Source: Moraxella caviae (GTDB lineage Bacteria > Pseudomonadota > Gammaproteobacteria > Pseudomonadales > Moraxellaceae). Taken from it: DNA of 20,451 nt. Positions 6,978 through 14,381 of this stretch are shown piece by piece. The position numbers and the translations under genes are program-made. The notes beneath the pieces were generated by a model. That model was not told where the DNA came from, did no database searches, and saw only the letters and a program-made list of their open reading frames with translations. Numbering within the stretch: position 1 is the first letter of the stretch; every line of letters begins with the position of its first letter. The DNA lies in NCBI RefSeq assembly GCF_002014985.1, contig NZ_MUXU01000007.1, forward strand, positions 1-20,451, in the 5' to 3' direction.

Positions 6978-7342
6978 GTACCGATGGCAAGATTGACATT
7001 GCGCTGGCGTTTGTGGGCGAAACGGACGATGGCGCAGGCGTGCAATTTTATGAAGAAATGCAAGTGGCGGCAGGCAGCAGCATTTATCAAGCACTGCAAG
7101 AAAGCGGCTGGCTTTTGCGTGCTGAGCTTGCGGACTTTGCCAAGTGGTGTGCGGATAATGCGTGCGCCACGCCTAACCATCGTGCGTGGTTTGTCGGCAT
7201 TTATAGCGAAAAACGCAGCCTGACGGACGTGCTGGCGCAGGGCGATCGCATTGAGATTTATCGTGCGCTGTCGTCCGAGCCAATGCAGCGTAGAAAACGC
7301 CGCTCCAAGCCCACCGTACGAAAACTTGGCGCACGCTCATAA
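6974..7342 (+). CDS. rnfH: RnfH family protein (UPF0125, ubiquitin-like fold)
   Basis: A small protein of about 122 residues with the beta-grasp fold of the RnfH family. Recognisable parts are the N-terminal strand IDIALAFVGE, VAAGSSIYQALQESGW, NHRAWFVGIYSEKRSLTDVL and GDRIEIYRALSSEP, ending in a basic tail (QRRKRRSKP). Its function is not settled; it usually sits beside ratA and bamE or near rnf genes. The GTG at 6974 is chosen because it overlaps the preceding stop (GTGA) and has GGAG 8 bases upstream; a GTG at 6965 would add three residues. No ratA is present in this window, while bamE lies 2.2 kb away. A terminator follows the stop. Confidence 0.88.
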   Translation: MSTDGKIDIALAFVGETDDGAGVQFYEEMQVAAGSSIYQALQESGWLLRAELADFAKWCADNACATPNHRAWFVGIYSEKRSLTDVLAQGDRIEIYRALSSEPMQRRKRRSKPTVRKLGARS

Positions 7343-7344
7343 GT

Positions 7345-7374
7345 AAAACACCGCTGATTGGCGGTGTTTTTTTT
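7345..7374 (+). terminator. Rho-independent terminator after rnfH
   Basis: AAAACACCGC (7345-7354) and GCGGTGTTTT (7361-7370) form a 10-bp stem with a 6-base loop and a T-run. Confidence 0.9.
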
Positions 7375-7516
7375 GGGGTTAAAGGTAGGTTGGTGTGATA
7401 TTTGTAAGTTGGTTTTGTAAAACGTGATTCAATTGGAGTGGTGATATTATCTAGTGTTTTAACAATGGCTATCGGTGGGGTTGGTGTGTTTTTTGGGTTC
7501 TAAGCTTACCTTTCCA

Positions 7517-7544
7517 TTCGCCCTGAGCTTGTCGAAGGGTGAAC
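7517..7544. repeat. Dispersed repeat, TTCGCCCTGAGCTTGTCGAAGGG type
   Basis: Reverse-complement relative of the repeats at 241-273 and 16991-17023, sharing CCCTGAGCTTG and the flanking GAA/TTC ends. It stands 29 bases before the repeat at 7574. Confidence 0.6.
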
Positions 7545-7573
7545 TGGCGGGGTTTTTGACCTGTTAAAAGATT

Positions 7574-7620
7574 AAAAAACCGTCCATGGTTCGACAAAGC
7601 TCACCACGAACGGTTTTTTG
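7574..7620. repeat. 46-base dispersed repeat forming a terminator-like hairpin
   Basis: AAAAAACCGT (7574-7583) is the perfect inverse of ACGGTTTTTT (7610-7619). The interior contains CCATGGTTCGACAAAGCTCA. The copy at 16928-16972, in inverse orientation, differs by one inserted base and one substitution. With A and T runs at both ends it could act as a bidirectional terminator between convergent genes. Confidence 0.7.
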
Positions 7621-7733
7621 AATTGCTACGGACGGATTTCTGAATGATTTTTTAAATTACGAAGGTTTTTTAGATTATGTAGATGTCATCCACCCAATTT
7701 ACAAGCCCCAAAAAATTACAACCCACACCAAAA

Positions 7734-7763
7734 ACAAAAGCCCACCAATTGGTGAGCTTTTGT
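7734..7763 (-). terminator. Rho-independent terminator of the porin gene
   Basis: ACAAAAGC (7734-7741) pairs with GCTTTTGT (7756-7763), extended inward through CACC and GGTG with one mismatch, and followed on the minus strand by T-rich sequence. It lies 17 bases after the porin stop. Confidence 0.8.
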
Positions 7764-7780
7764 GTAGGCAGGAAACAAGA

Positions 7781-8779
7781 TTAGAACTTGTATTCGATAC
7801 CAGTTGCGATGCCGTAGCCATCAGTCTTGTTGTTGCCGTTTTCTTCTTTCAGGTATTTGCTGTAAATATGACCGATGGTGTTTTTGTTGAACGCATATTT
7901 ACCGCCAACAGTAGCGCGGAATGCTTCAGCGTCTTTAGCGCCTTTTACATTGTCAACGAAATCCAGCTGACCATATACCGCCCATGGAGTTTGTGCGATT
8001 TTGTGGTGTGCAGACACTGCAAATGCGTTTTCATTGTCATTAGAGTCAAAATCAGTGTGCTGATATAGACCGCCAACGGTAGTCGCTGGAGTAATGTCAT
8101 ATTGACCACTCACACGCACCGCTTTTGCGCTGTCGCCAGTAACACCTAGCTGTGAAGCTTGGATATAAGTAATACCACCACGGAATGGCTGATTAGCTGG
8201 CTCGTATTTTGCACCTACGCCAAACGCATCGCCAGCTAGGTTGTCATTTGCTTGAAGTTCTTTAGCTAGATTATCAACGCTTTTGTCGGTTTTATCTTCA
8301 TCAAGAGTGTACATACCTAGGAATTGTACACCGTTGTAGCTTGGAGATACGTATGCAAAAGTATTATTTGCACGCGGACCATCAATGCTTGCCAAAGTAG
8401 TGTCATGACCTAGCATTTTACCTTGACCTACACTTGCGTAGTCAATGTGGCTGTCGATTGCTTTTAGACGACCAGCAAGTAGAGTACCATATTGCTTGTT
8501 AGAAAGACCTAGGAAAGTATCACGAGACTTAAACTGTTGAGTGTCTGAATCAACTTCAATGCCATATTCTAGTTGGTATACTAGGTCGGTGTTTGCAGTC
8601 AGAGCTTCAGAACCTTTGAAGCCAATGCGAGAGTAGTTAGAGTTTAGAGAAGTACGCTCTTTGTAGTCGCCATCAATAGCGTCAAGAGTCAAGAACGCTT
8701 TACCATATACGGTAGGCGCAGCTTGTGCAGCGGTAACAGATAGAGCAGCGATTGCTGATGCTAAAAGTAGTTTTTTCAT
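7781..8779 (-). CDS. Gram-negative porin, outer membrane, Moraxella M35-like
   Basis: General diffusion porin of the OmpC/OmpF-like Gram_porin_4 type, about 332 residues. The export signal is residues 1-20 (MKKLLLASAIAALSVTAAQA). The mature protein starts APTVYGKAFLTLDAIDG, has the porin hallmark SRIGFKGSEAL, and shows alternating hydrophobic beta-strands. It ends in YKF, the C-terminal phenylalanine recognised by the BAM complex. The ATG at 8779 has GGAG upstream; a GTG at 8791 would place the Shine-Dalgarno inside the gene. Similarity to Moraxella M35 is by recollection of the family, so the symbol is left blank. Distinct preferred codons and strong flanking signals fit a highly expressed gene. 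Confidence 0.9.
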   Translation of the reverse strand: MKKLLLASAIAALSVTAAQAAPTVYGKAFLTLDAIDGDYKERTSLNSNYSRIGFKGSEALTANTDLVYQLEYGIEVDSDTQQFKSRDTFLGLSNKQYGTLLAGRLKAIDSHIDYASVGQGKMLGHDTTLASIDGPRANNTFAYVSPSYNGVQFLGMYTLDEDKTDKSVDNLAKELQANDNLAGDAFGVGAKYEPANQPFRGGITYIQASQLGVTGDSAKAVRVSGQYDITPATTVGGLYQHTDFDSNDNENAFAVSAHHKIAQTPWAVYGQLDFVDNVKGAKDAEAFRATVGGKYAFNKNTIGHIYSKYLKEENGNNKTDGYGIATGIEYKF

Positions 8780-9442
8780 GGGTTTCTCCACATTACATTT
8801 TTAGTTTTGGGCTGCATTCGCTTGCGCCCAGTGCAATGCCTGCAAATACACACATTGCGGTTTTGTTGCTTCGTTTCCAGTACGAAAATCAGCTTACATC
8901 ATAAATATGATTTACACCATTTCATGATATTTGCACGACAAACTGGCAACATTCCCACTCTACTGGCTCAAATCGTTTTAAATTTCGTTTCCAACGGTCA
9001 AAAAACGGATTCAGACAGCTATGAGTAAAGATTGATTACCAAATCCATACCGTGTTTATAGAATACCAACTTTGACATATTTTGCAACACCTTTTGATAC
9101 AAATTTTTTAACTTTTTTTGTTGTTTTTTATTTTTATATTTAAAATCAATAAGTTATAAAATAAAATTTTACAAAATTTTTTGTGAATAATAAGAAAAAT
9201 TCGCATTTAAAGACGCATTTTTGGACAATTTAGAAAGGATTTTCGGCAAAATTTACAAGAATTTGGCGATTTTTTATAAATTTATTGTGATAATTTTGCA
9301 AGAATTAGCAACATTGCAGTGATGTTTTTGGGGTGGTTTTGTGTATTTTTGGCATTGATGTAAATTTAATTTATAGTCATCCAATTAAATAAACCTATAA
9401 TATGAATTTAAGCATAATTATAAACTCAAAACTACCCCAAAC
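8780..9442. other. Porin upstream region, A+T-rich, no gene
   Basis: About 660 bases between the porin start and the bamE terminator. From about 9080 to 9420 it is extremely A+T-rich with long A and T runs. A near-palindrome ATCATA-AA-TATGAT lies at 8898-8911. The plus-strand frame at 8807-9028 has no family resemblance. The porin promoter must lie here, but I could not pick one with a convincing -35 and -10. Confidence 0.5.
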
Positions 9443-9468
9443 AAAAAACCCGCCCGTAGGCGAGTTTT
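9443..9468 (-). terminator. Rho-independent terminator of bamE
   Basis: Minus strand: AAAACTCGCC, loop TACG, GGCGGGTTTTTT. One C/G mismatch in a 10-bp stem. About 35 bases after the bamE stop. Confidence 0.85.
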
Positions 9469-9501
9469 GATTTCACAACTTTGCTGTGATTTTGGCTGCG
9501 A

Positions 9502-9870
9502 TTAAGGCTGCTTGACAGGCAGGCTTTCACGGCCTTCAATGCGCACCACGCGGTTGTTTTCAAAATACACGCTCATGCGCTGCTCGCCATTTTTCACATC
9601 TGGCTTGCCTTTGCGCTTGCCATCCGTGCCAGCGGCGAAATCATACACATAATCCCAGCGATTTGGGTTTAGCGTATCACGCACCGCAGGGCTGCCCACC
9701 AAATACAGCACTTGGTCTGGACTCATGCCCACTTGCAGCTGGGCGGCTTTTTCTTGGGTGAGCGGCGTGCCTTGTGGCAAATCGATGGTATAAACGCGAA
9801 AAATGCTACAGCCCGACAAAGCGACTGCGCCTGCCAAAGCGATGGCGGCAAATTTTGCTGAAAATTTCAT
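9502..9870 (-). CDS. bamE: Outer membrane protein assembly factor BamE (OmlA/SmpA)
   Basis: Small lipoprotein of the BAM complex, which inserts beta-barrel proteins such as the neighbouring porin into the outer membrane. The 122-residue precursor has a lipoprotein signal with the lipobox ending at Cys21 (AVALSGC). Family features are IDLPQGTPLTQEKAAQLQ, VGMSPDQVLYLVGSPAVRD, and the aromatic NRWDYVYDF, followed by RMSVYFENNRVVRIEG. It lies divergent from fur, an arrangement known in Pseudomonas and Acinetobacter. A strong promoter candidate is at 9992-9964. Confidence 0.93.
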   Translation of the reverse strand: MKFSAKFAAIALAGAVALSGCSIFRVYTIDLPQGTPLTQEKAAQLQVGMSPDQVLYLVGSPAVRDTLNPNRWDYVYDFAAGTDGKRKGKPDVKNGEQRMSVYFENNRVVRIEGRESLPVKQP

Positions 9871-9963
9871 GATAAATCCGAATATTTAAGTATAAATCGT
9901 TATGATTGGCGTGCTGGCAAGGTGCTTTAAAAGCAATCCGCGTAAACACGCATTTAACCAAGC

Positions 9964-9992
9964 ATATTACCCATAAGCGTGCAAATATGCAA
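9964..9992 (-). promoter_or_regulatory. Sigma-70 promoter candidate for bamE
   Basis: On the minus strand TTGCAT (9992-9987), 17 bases, TAATAT (9969-9964). The start would be about 90 bases before the ATG. Confidence 0.6.
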
Positions 9993-10112
9993 GTTTAAAG
10001 TGTAATTTTCTTGTAATTGAGTGTTTTTATAAATTTGAGTTGCGCTGGTGAATGCCAAAAAATTATCCGTACTGATAAAAACTTAAAAAATTGGCAAGAT
10101 TTGTTCAACTTT

Positions 10113-10154
10113 TATCCAACCACGCCAAAAAGTTATCTAACTGCGCCAAAAAGT
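10113..10154. repeat. Two 21-base tandem repeats in the bamE-fur spacer
   Basis: TATCCAACCACGCCAAAAAG and TATCTAACTGCGCCAAAAAG, each followed by T, are adjacent at 10113-10133 and 10134-10154, differing at three positions. A third related sequence, GCCAAAAAATTATCC, lies at 10054-10068. The 21-base spacing is two helical turns, so a regulator could bind both on one face. The repeats sit just upstream of the predicted fur promoter. Confidence 0.65.
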
Positions 10155-10207
10155 ACGAATTGCTTTTGTGTTCGTGGGTAAATTTTGCTAAACTATCTGC
10201 TAAATTG

Positions 10208-10216
10208 TGTTAGAAT
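10208..10216 (+). promoter_or_regulatory. Extended -10 promoter candidate for fur
   Basis: TGTTAGAAT, with -10 TAGAAT at 10211-10216. An alternative upstream pair is TTGTGT (10166-10171), 17 bases, TAAACT (10189-10194). Neither overlaps a recognisable Fur box. Confidence 0.4.
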
Positions 10217-10342
10217 ATCGGCTGTATTTGAGAGTTTTTCTCAATAAATGCTTTTTCATCGCCAAGACTGCCCATTGCGATATTTGCACAAAGGGCTTGC
10301 GATGACAATCAAGAATTACAAAAACAAACTACAGGTGGAATC

Positions 10343-10777
10343 ATGGCTTTTACCAATAAAGATTTGCGTAAGGCGGGTTTGAAAGTAACCTTGCCGCGTA
10401 TCAAGATTTTAGAGCTGCTGGAAAACGCAGAACATCACCACATGAGCGCAGAAGATGTGTACCGTGCGCTTGCCGAGCAGGGCGAAGACGTGGGCTTGGC
10501 GACTGTGTATCGTGTGCTGACGCAATTTGAGCAGGCGGGCATCGTTGAGCGTCATAATTTTGAGAATAATTTGTCGGTTTTTGAGATTGTGCAAGATGAA
10601 CACCACGACCATTTGGTGTGCGATGTGTGCGGTAAAATCATGGAATTTCACAACCACACCATTGAAGAAGAGCAGCATAAAGTGGCTGAACAGTTTAATT
10701 TTAAACTGTCGGGACATTCTTTGGTGCTGTATGGCGTGTGCGACAGCCCAGAATGCCAAAAAGCGTCAGAAAATTGA
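10343..10777 (+). CDS. fur: Ferric uptake regulator Fur
   Basis: Iron-responsive repressor that binds DNA as a dimer when loaded with Fe(II). The 144-residue length and sequence are typical: winged helix in the first 80 residues (KVTLPRIKILELLE, HHMSAEDVYRAL, GLATVYRVLTQFEQAGIVER), then the His-rich metal sites (EHHDHLVCDVCGKIMEFH). Structural zinc cysteines are at 93 and 96, with a second pair at 133 and 138, matching the spacing in E. coli Fur. AGGTGGA precedes the ATG. It is divergent from bamE and convergent with pal, sharing a terminator with the latter. Confidence 0.96.
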   Translation: MAFTNKDLRKAGLKVTLPRIKILELLENAEHHHMSAEDVYRALAEQGEDVGLATVYRVLTQFEQAGIVERHNFENNLSVFEIVQDEHHDHLVCDVCGKIMEFHNHTIEEEQHKVAEQFNFKLSGHSLVLYGVCDSPECQKASEN

Positions 10778-10847
10778 TATGTTGATGGCGAGCTGATGAC
10801 AAATTGGCGGCTGGCTGAATTTGCCAGTTGTCAAAATAGCAATATGA

Positions 10848-10884
10848 AAAAATACCCAAATTCTTAGTGAGTTTGGGTATTTTT
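10848..10884. terminator. Bidirectional terminator between fur and pal
   Basis: AAAAATACCCAAA (10848-10860) is the perfect inverse of TTTGGGTATTTTT (10872-10884), with an 11-base loop. A and T runs at both ends allow it to stop transcription from fur and from pal. Confidence 0.9.
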
Positions 10885-10936
10885 GTTGATTGGCGGTTAA
10901 ATTTGGGAGTTGATACCTGAAATTTAACGCTTAAAA

Positions 10937-11443
10937 TCAGTAGCTTAGCTCAGCACGGCGGTTTTGCGACCACGCTTCTTCGGTGCTACCAGCGGCAACT
11001 GGACGCTCTTCACCAAAACTTACGATTTCAATGTTGGCGGTGTTCACGCCTTTTTGGGTCAGATAGCTGCGTACGGCAGCGGCACGGCGCTCGCCCAGTG
11101 AGATGTTGTATTCACGAGAGCCGCGCTCGTCTGTATGACCTGCAACCAGCACGCGCGCGCTTGGATTGGCTTGCAAGAACGCCACTTGCTCATCCAAAAT
11201 GGCGGCGGCTTGGGCGCTGATGGCGTCTGAGTCAAAGCCAAAGCGTACCACGCCTTGCAGGTTTGCGGCAGCGGCTTTGATGGCGTCAGAATTATTCACC
11301 AATGAGCCGCCTTGATACACGCTGCCTGTGTAGCCAGCCACGCCAGACGCAACTTTCACGTCTTGGTTGGTGCGGTGTGAAGCGCAGCCTGTGGCGATGA
11401 TGGCACTTGCCAAGGCGATGGCGGAGATTTTAAGTAAAGACAT
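10937..11443 (-). CDS. pal: Peptidoglycan-associated lipoprotein Pal
   Basis: Outer membrane lipoprotein of the Tol-Pal system, which links the outer membrane to peptidoglycan and helps envelope constriction at division. The 168-residue precursor has a lipobox ending at Cys20 (AIIATGC) and an OmpA-like domain: VVRFGFDSDAIS, ARVLVAGHTDERGSREYN (residues that bind diaminopimelate), LGERRAAAVRSYL, and SFGEERPVA with NRRAELSY at the end. AGGAAA precedes the ATG. The gene stands alone here: no tolB, tolQRA or cpoB is next to it, unlike in many gammaproteobacteria, and the divergent neighbour is pepN. Confidence 0.95.
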   Translation of the reverse strand: MSLLKISAIALASAIIATGCASHRTNQDVKVASGVAGYTGSVYQGGSLVNNSDAIKAAAANLQGVVRFGFDSDAISAQAAAILDEQVAFLQANPSARVLVAGHTDERGSREYNISLGERRAAAVRSYLTQKGVNTANIEIVSFGEERPVAAGSTEEAWSQNRRAELSY

Positions 11444-11562
11444 AAGATTTCCTTTGTGTTGGGTGTTTGTTTGGATTGATTTGCTGTGTGATTTGCCTGT
11501 GCAATTTATTCATATGATTTGCCAGACAAACCAAAGTTATCAACGGTTTTATTTATCTGCCT

Positions 11563-11568
11563 ATTATA
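11563..11568 (-). promoter_or_regulatory. -10 element candidate for pal
   Basis: Consensus TATAAT on the minus strand, about 120 bases before the pal ATG. No convincing -35 at standard spacing. Confidence 0.4.
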
Positions 11569-11587
11569 CCTAATTTTTTGCCAATGA

Positions 11588-11616
11588 TTGCGAGTTTTTT
11601 GTGAATTTGGTAGTAT
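11588..11616 (+). promoter_or_regulatory. Promoter candidate for pepN
   Basis: TTGCGA (11588-11593), 17 bases, TAGTAT (11611-11616). It overlaps the region upstream of the pal -10 and is about 155 bases before pepN. Confidence 0.35.
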
Positions 11617-11771
11617 GGCAAAAGATTTTTGCTTGGACGTGTTTGATTTGCACGTTTGATTTGTATGCTTTACTTGCGCATTGAGTGTGCGTGCGTAAAT
11701 TTGCGCTAAATTGGCGTTGCCCAAGCGTTTGGCTGATGAATGAGACGATTTAAAATAAAGTAAGAGTAAAG

Positions 11772-14369
11772 ATGATGACTGACACCACCCAAAAAATTTA
11801 TCTTAAGGACTACACGCCGCCAGCTTTTGCGGTAGAAAGTATTGATTTGGACATTCGCTTATTTGATGAGTATGCCACGGTGGGCGCAAAATTAAGCGTG
11901 GCACGGCAATCGGCAGGCGAGCTTGAGCTGTTTGGGCGTGCGCTTTCGCTTTTGGACGTGCGTGTCAATGGCAAGGCGCTCAATGCAGACGAGTACACGC
12001 TTGATGATGAGCGTTTGCATTTACATGATGTGCCAGACGTTGCCACGATTGAGACGCTGGTGCGCATTACGCCGCAAACCAACACCACGCTTGAAGGCTT
12101 GTACCAAGCAGGCACAGGCGATAATGCGATGTTTGTCACGCAGTGCGAGCCTGAAGGCTTTCGTAAAATCACCTTTTTTCCAGACCGCCCAGATGTGCTG
12201 TGCGTTTATACCACGCGCGTGGAAGCGGATAAAAAATATCCGATTTTGCTTGCCAATGGTAATTTGCTGGAGGTAGGCGACGCAGGCGATGAGCGTCATT
12301 TTGCCATTTGGCACGACCCCACCAAAAAGCCAAGCTATCTGTTTGCCTGCGTGATTGCGGATTTGCAAGTGATGAGCGATCATTACACCACCATAGAAGG
12401 GCGTGATGTGCTGCTGGAAATTTATGCGGCGGCGCAAGACATTGACAAATGCCACGTTGCCATGCAGGCGCTCAAAGACGCCATGCGCTGGGACGAAGAA
12501 AATTATGGGCGTGCGTATGACCTTGACCGCTATATGATTGTGGCGACAGGGCAATTTAACATGGGCGCGATGGAAAATAAGGGCTTGAATATTTTTAACA
12601 CGTCTTGCACCTTATCAAGCCCAGAAACCACCACCGATGAGCGCAGTTTTTTTGTCAAATCGGTGATTGCGCATGAATATTTTCATAACTGGACGGGCAA
12701 TCGCATTACTTGCCGTGATTGGTTTCAGCTGTGCCTAAAAGAAGGCTTTACCGTGTTTCGTGATCAGAGCTTTTCTGGCGATTTTTGCTCAAAAGCGGTG
12801 CAGCGCATTGAAGATGTGGCAACGCTGCGAGCGGCACAATTTCCCGAAGACGCAGGGCCTTTGGCGCATCCAGTTCGCCCAGAGAGCTTTGTGGAGATTA
12901 ACAATTTTTACACCATGACGGTGTACGAAAAAGGCGCAGAAATCGTGCGCATGATTGCCAATCTTTTGGGCAAAGAAAAATTCCGCCAAGGCACGGACGA
13001 ATATTTTCGCCGTTATGACGGGCAAGCGGTAACGGTGGAAGACTTTTTGTCTGCCTTATCGGTGGCAGATGCGCGTGTGCTTGATTTTCTGGCGTGGTAT
13101 CGCCAGCCGGGTACGTCTTTGGTGTCTGGCGATTTTGTCTTTGATGAAAACAGCGGCGTGCTGACGGTGAATTTGGCGCAAAAAACTCGCCATGTGCCAA
13201 ATTTTGCTGCGCCTGTGGCATTGCCAATTCCTGTGGCGACTGCGGTATTTGACAGCAAGACGGGCAAGCTGCTTGCCGAAAAAATGCTGCTTTTGACGAA
13301 GGCAGAAGACAGCTTTACTTTTGATGATTTGCCTCTTGACAAGGGCGCTGCGCCTTTGGTGTCGGTGCTGCGTGATTTTTCTGCGCCTGTGAATTTGGAT
13401 TTTGCGTACAGTGATGAAGATTTGGCGAAACTTGCCGCCTTTGAAACGCAAGGATTTAACCGCTGGCAAGCAGTGCAAACGCTGGTGAATCGCTTGCTGT
13501 TTGGTAAGTCAGAGCGTGTGGATTTGCTGATTGAAGCCTTGCAAGTTGCCGTGCCGAAACTTTTGGATTCAGATGCCATGCTTGCGGCAAGATTGTTTGA
13601 TTTGCCAAGCGAAAAAGAGCTGGCGATGGGCTATGAAACTAATTATCAACCACAAGCGGTGAAAGCGGCGCGTGATGCACTCAAAGCGCAAGTTGCCAGT
13701 GCTTTGCGTGATGAGATTGCTGCTTGGTATCATGCCTTGCCTGCCGAAAGCTACACCGACACACCGCAGGCGCGTGGGCGCAGATTGCTTAAAAATGTGC
13801 TGCTGGATTTGGCACTGAGCGCACGCATTGACGCTGCCGCTGACTGGGCGTATGAGCGTTATGAAAATGCCAGCTGCATGAGCGAGCGACTGGGTGCATT
13901 ATCAGCGATGGTGGATTTTGCCTTGCCAAAAGCGGCGCAGTATTTGGCGGACTTTTATGAGCGTTTTGCTGATGAAGAGTTGGTGATTGATTTGTGGTTT
14001 AGTGTGCAGGCGGGCGCGGCAACGTCAAGCGTGGCGGACATTGCCGCACTGATGGCAAGAAGTGATTACGACTGGCAAACGCCAAATCGTGTGCGCACGA
14101 CACTGGGCGGCTTGGCAGCCAAACCTACCATGCTGTGGACGCAGGCAGGGCTTGATTTGTATTTGTCAGCGGTGGAAAAATTGGACGCACTAAATCCTGT
14201 GATTGCCGCGCGCTTGCTTTCGGCATTGGCGCGCTGGTACACGCTGGGTGCAGCCGATAAAGCGATGGCGCAGGATAAGCTCACCGCCTTACAAGCCAAA
14301 GTGAGCTCTAAAAACGTGCGTGAATATTTGGATAATTTGCTGGACGACAGCCTTTTGGCGAAAGCGTAA
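11772..14369 (+). CDS. pepN: Aminopeptidase N, M1 zinc metallopeptidase
   Basis: Cytoplasmic aminopeptidase that removes N-terminal residues in peptide turnover. The 865-residue length is close to E. coli PepN (870). The substrate-binding motif GAMEN is at residues 265-269. Zinc ligands are in HEYFH (301-305) and Glu324 (KEGFT), with the HExxH-N18-E spacing intact; NWTGNRITCRDWFQL also matches. The N-terminal saddle domain starts with YLKDYTPPAFAVESIDLDI, and the C-terminal half is the helical domain with the alpha-solenoid end typical of the PepN subfamily. Two adjacent ATG codons (11772 and 11775) are possible starts. waaA begins just after the stop, which suggests cotranscription. Confidence 0.96.
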   Translation: MMTDTTQKIYLKDYTPPAFAVESIDLDIRLFDEYATVGAKLSVARQSAGELELFGRALSLLDVRVNGKALNADEYTLDDERLHLHDVPDVATIETLVRITPQTNTTLEGLYQAGTGDNAMFVTQCEPEGFRKITFFPDRPDVLCVYTTRVEADKKYPILLANGNLLEVGDAGDERHFAIWHDPTKKPSYLFACVIADLQVMSDHYTTIEGRDVLLEIYAAAQDIDKCHVAMQALKDAMRWDEENYGRAYDLDRYMIVATGQFNMGAMENKGLNIFNTSCTLSSPETTTDERSFFVKSVIAHEYFHNWTGNRITCRDWFQLCLKEGFTVFRDQSFSGDFCSKAVQRIEDVATLRAAQFPEDAGPLAHPVRPESFVEINNFYTMTVYEKGAEIVRMIANLLGKEKFRQGTDEYFRRYDGQAVTVEDFLSALSVADARVLDFLAWYRQPGTSLVSGDFVFDENSGVLTVNLAQKTRHVPNFAAPVALPIPVATAVFDSKTGKLLAEKMLLLTKAEDSFTFDDLPLDKGAAPLVSVLRDFSAPVNLDFAYSDEDLAKLAAFETQGFNRWQAVQTLVNRLLFGKSERVDLLIEALQVAVPKLLDSDAMLAARLFDLPSEKELAMGYETNYQPQAVKAARDALKAQVASALRDEIAAWYHALPAESYTDTPQARGRRLLKNVLLDLALSARIDAAADWAYERYENASCMSERLGALSAMVDFALPKAAQYLADFYERFADEELVIDLWFSVQAGAATSSVADIAALMARSDYDWQTPNRVRTTLGGLAAKPTMLWTQAGLDLYLSAVEKLDALNPVIAARLLSALARWYTLGAADKAMAQDKLTALQAKVSSKNVREYLDNLLDDSLLAKA

Positions 14370-14381
14370 TTGAAAAATGCC

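Larger units (their letters stand above)
7375..7733. other. Convergent spacer between rnfH and porin
   Basis: Spacer of about 360 bases without a gene. It holds two dispersed repeats (7517-7544 and 7574-7620). At 7394-7412 the sequence GTGATATTTGTAAGTTGG resembles the reverse complement of the 24-base tandem unit found at 17156-17275. Confidence 0.5.

Noticed and set aside
7589..7612. GGTTCGA motif as a possible tRNA T-arm
   Set aside because: It lies within a dispersed repeat and no acceptor, D or anticodon stems surround it.
8807..9028. 73-codon plus-strand open frame upstream of the porin
   Set aside because: No ribosome site or family features; it lies in the porin upstream region.
13013..13579. 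Antisense open frames inside pepN
   Set aside because: They lie wholly inside a well-supported gene and have biased composition without motifs.
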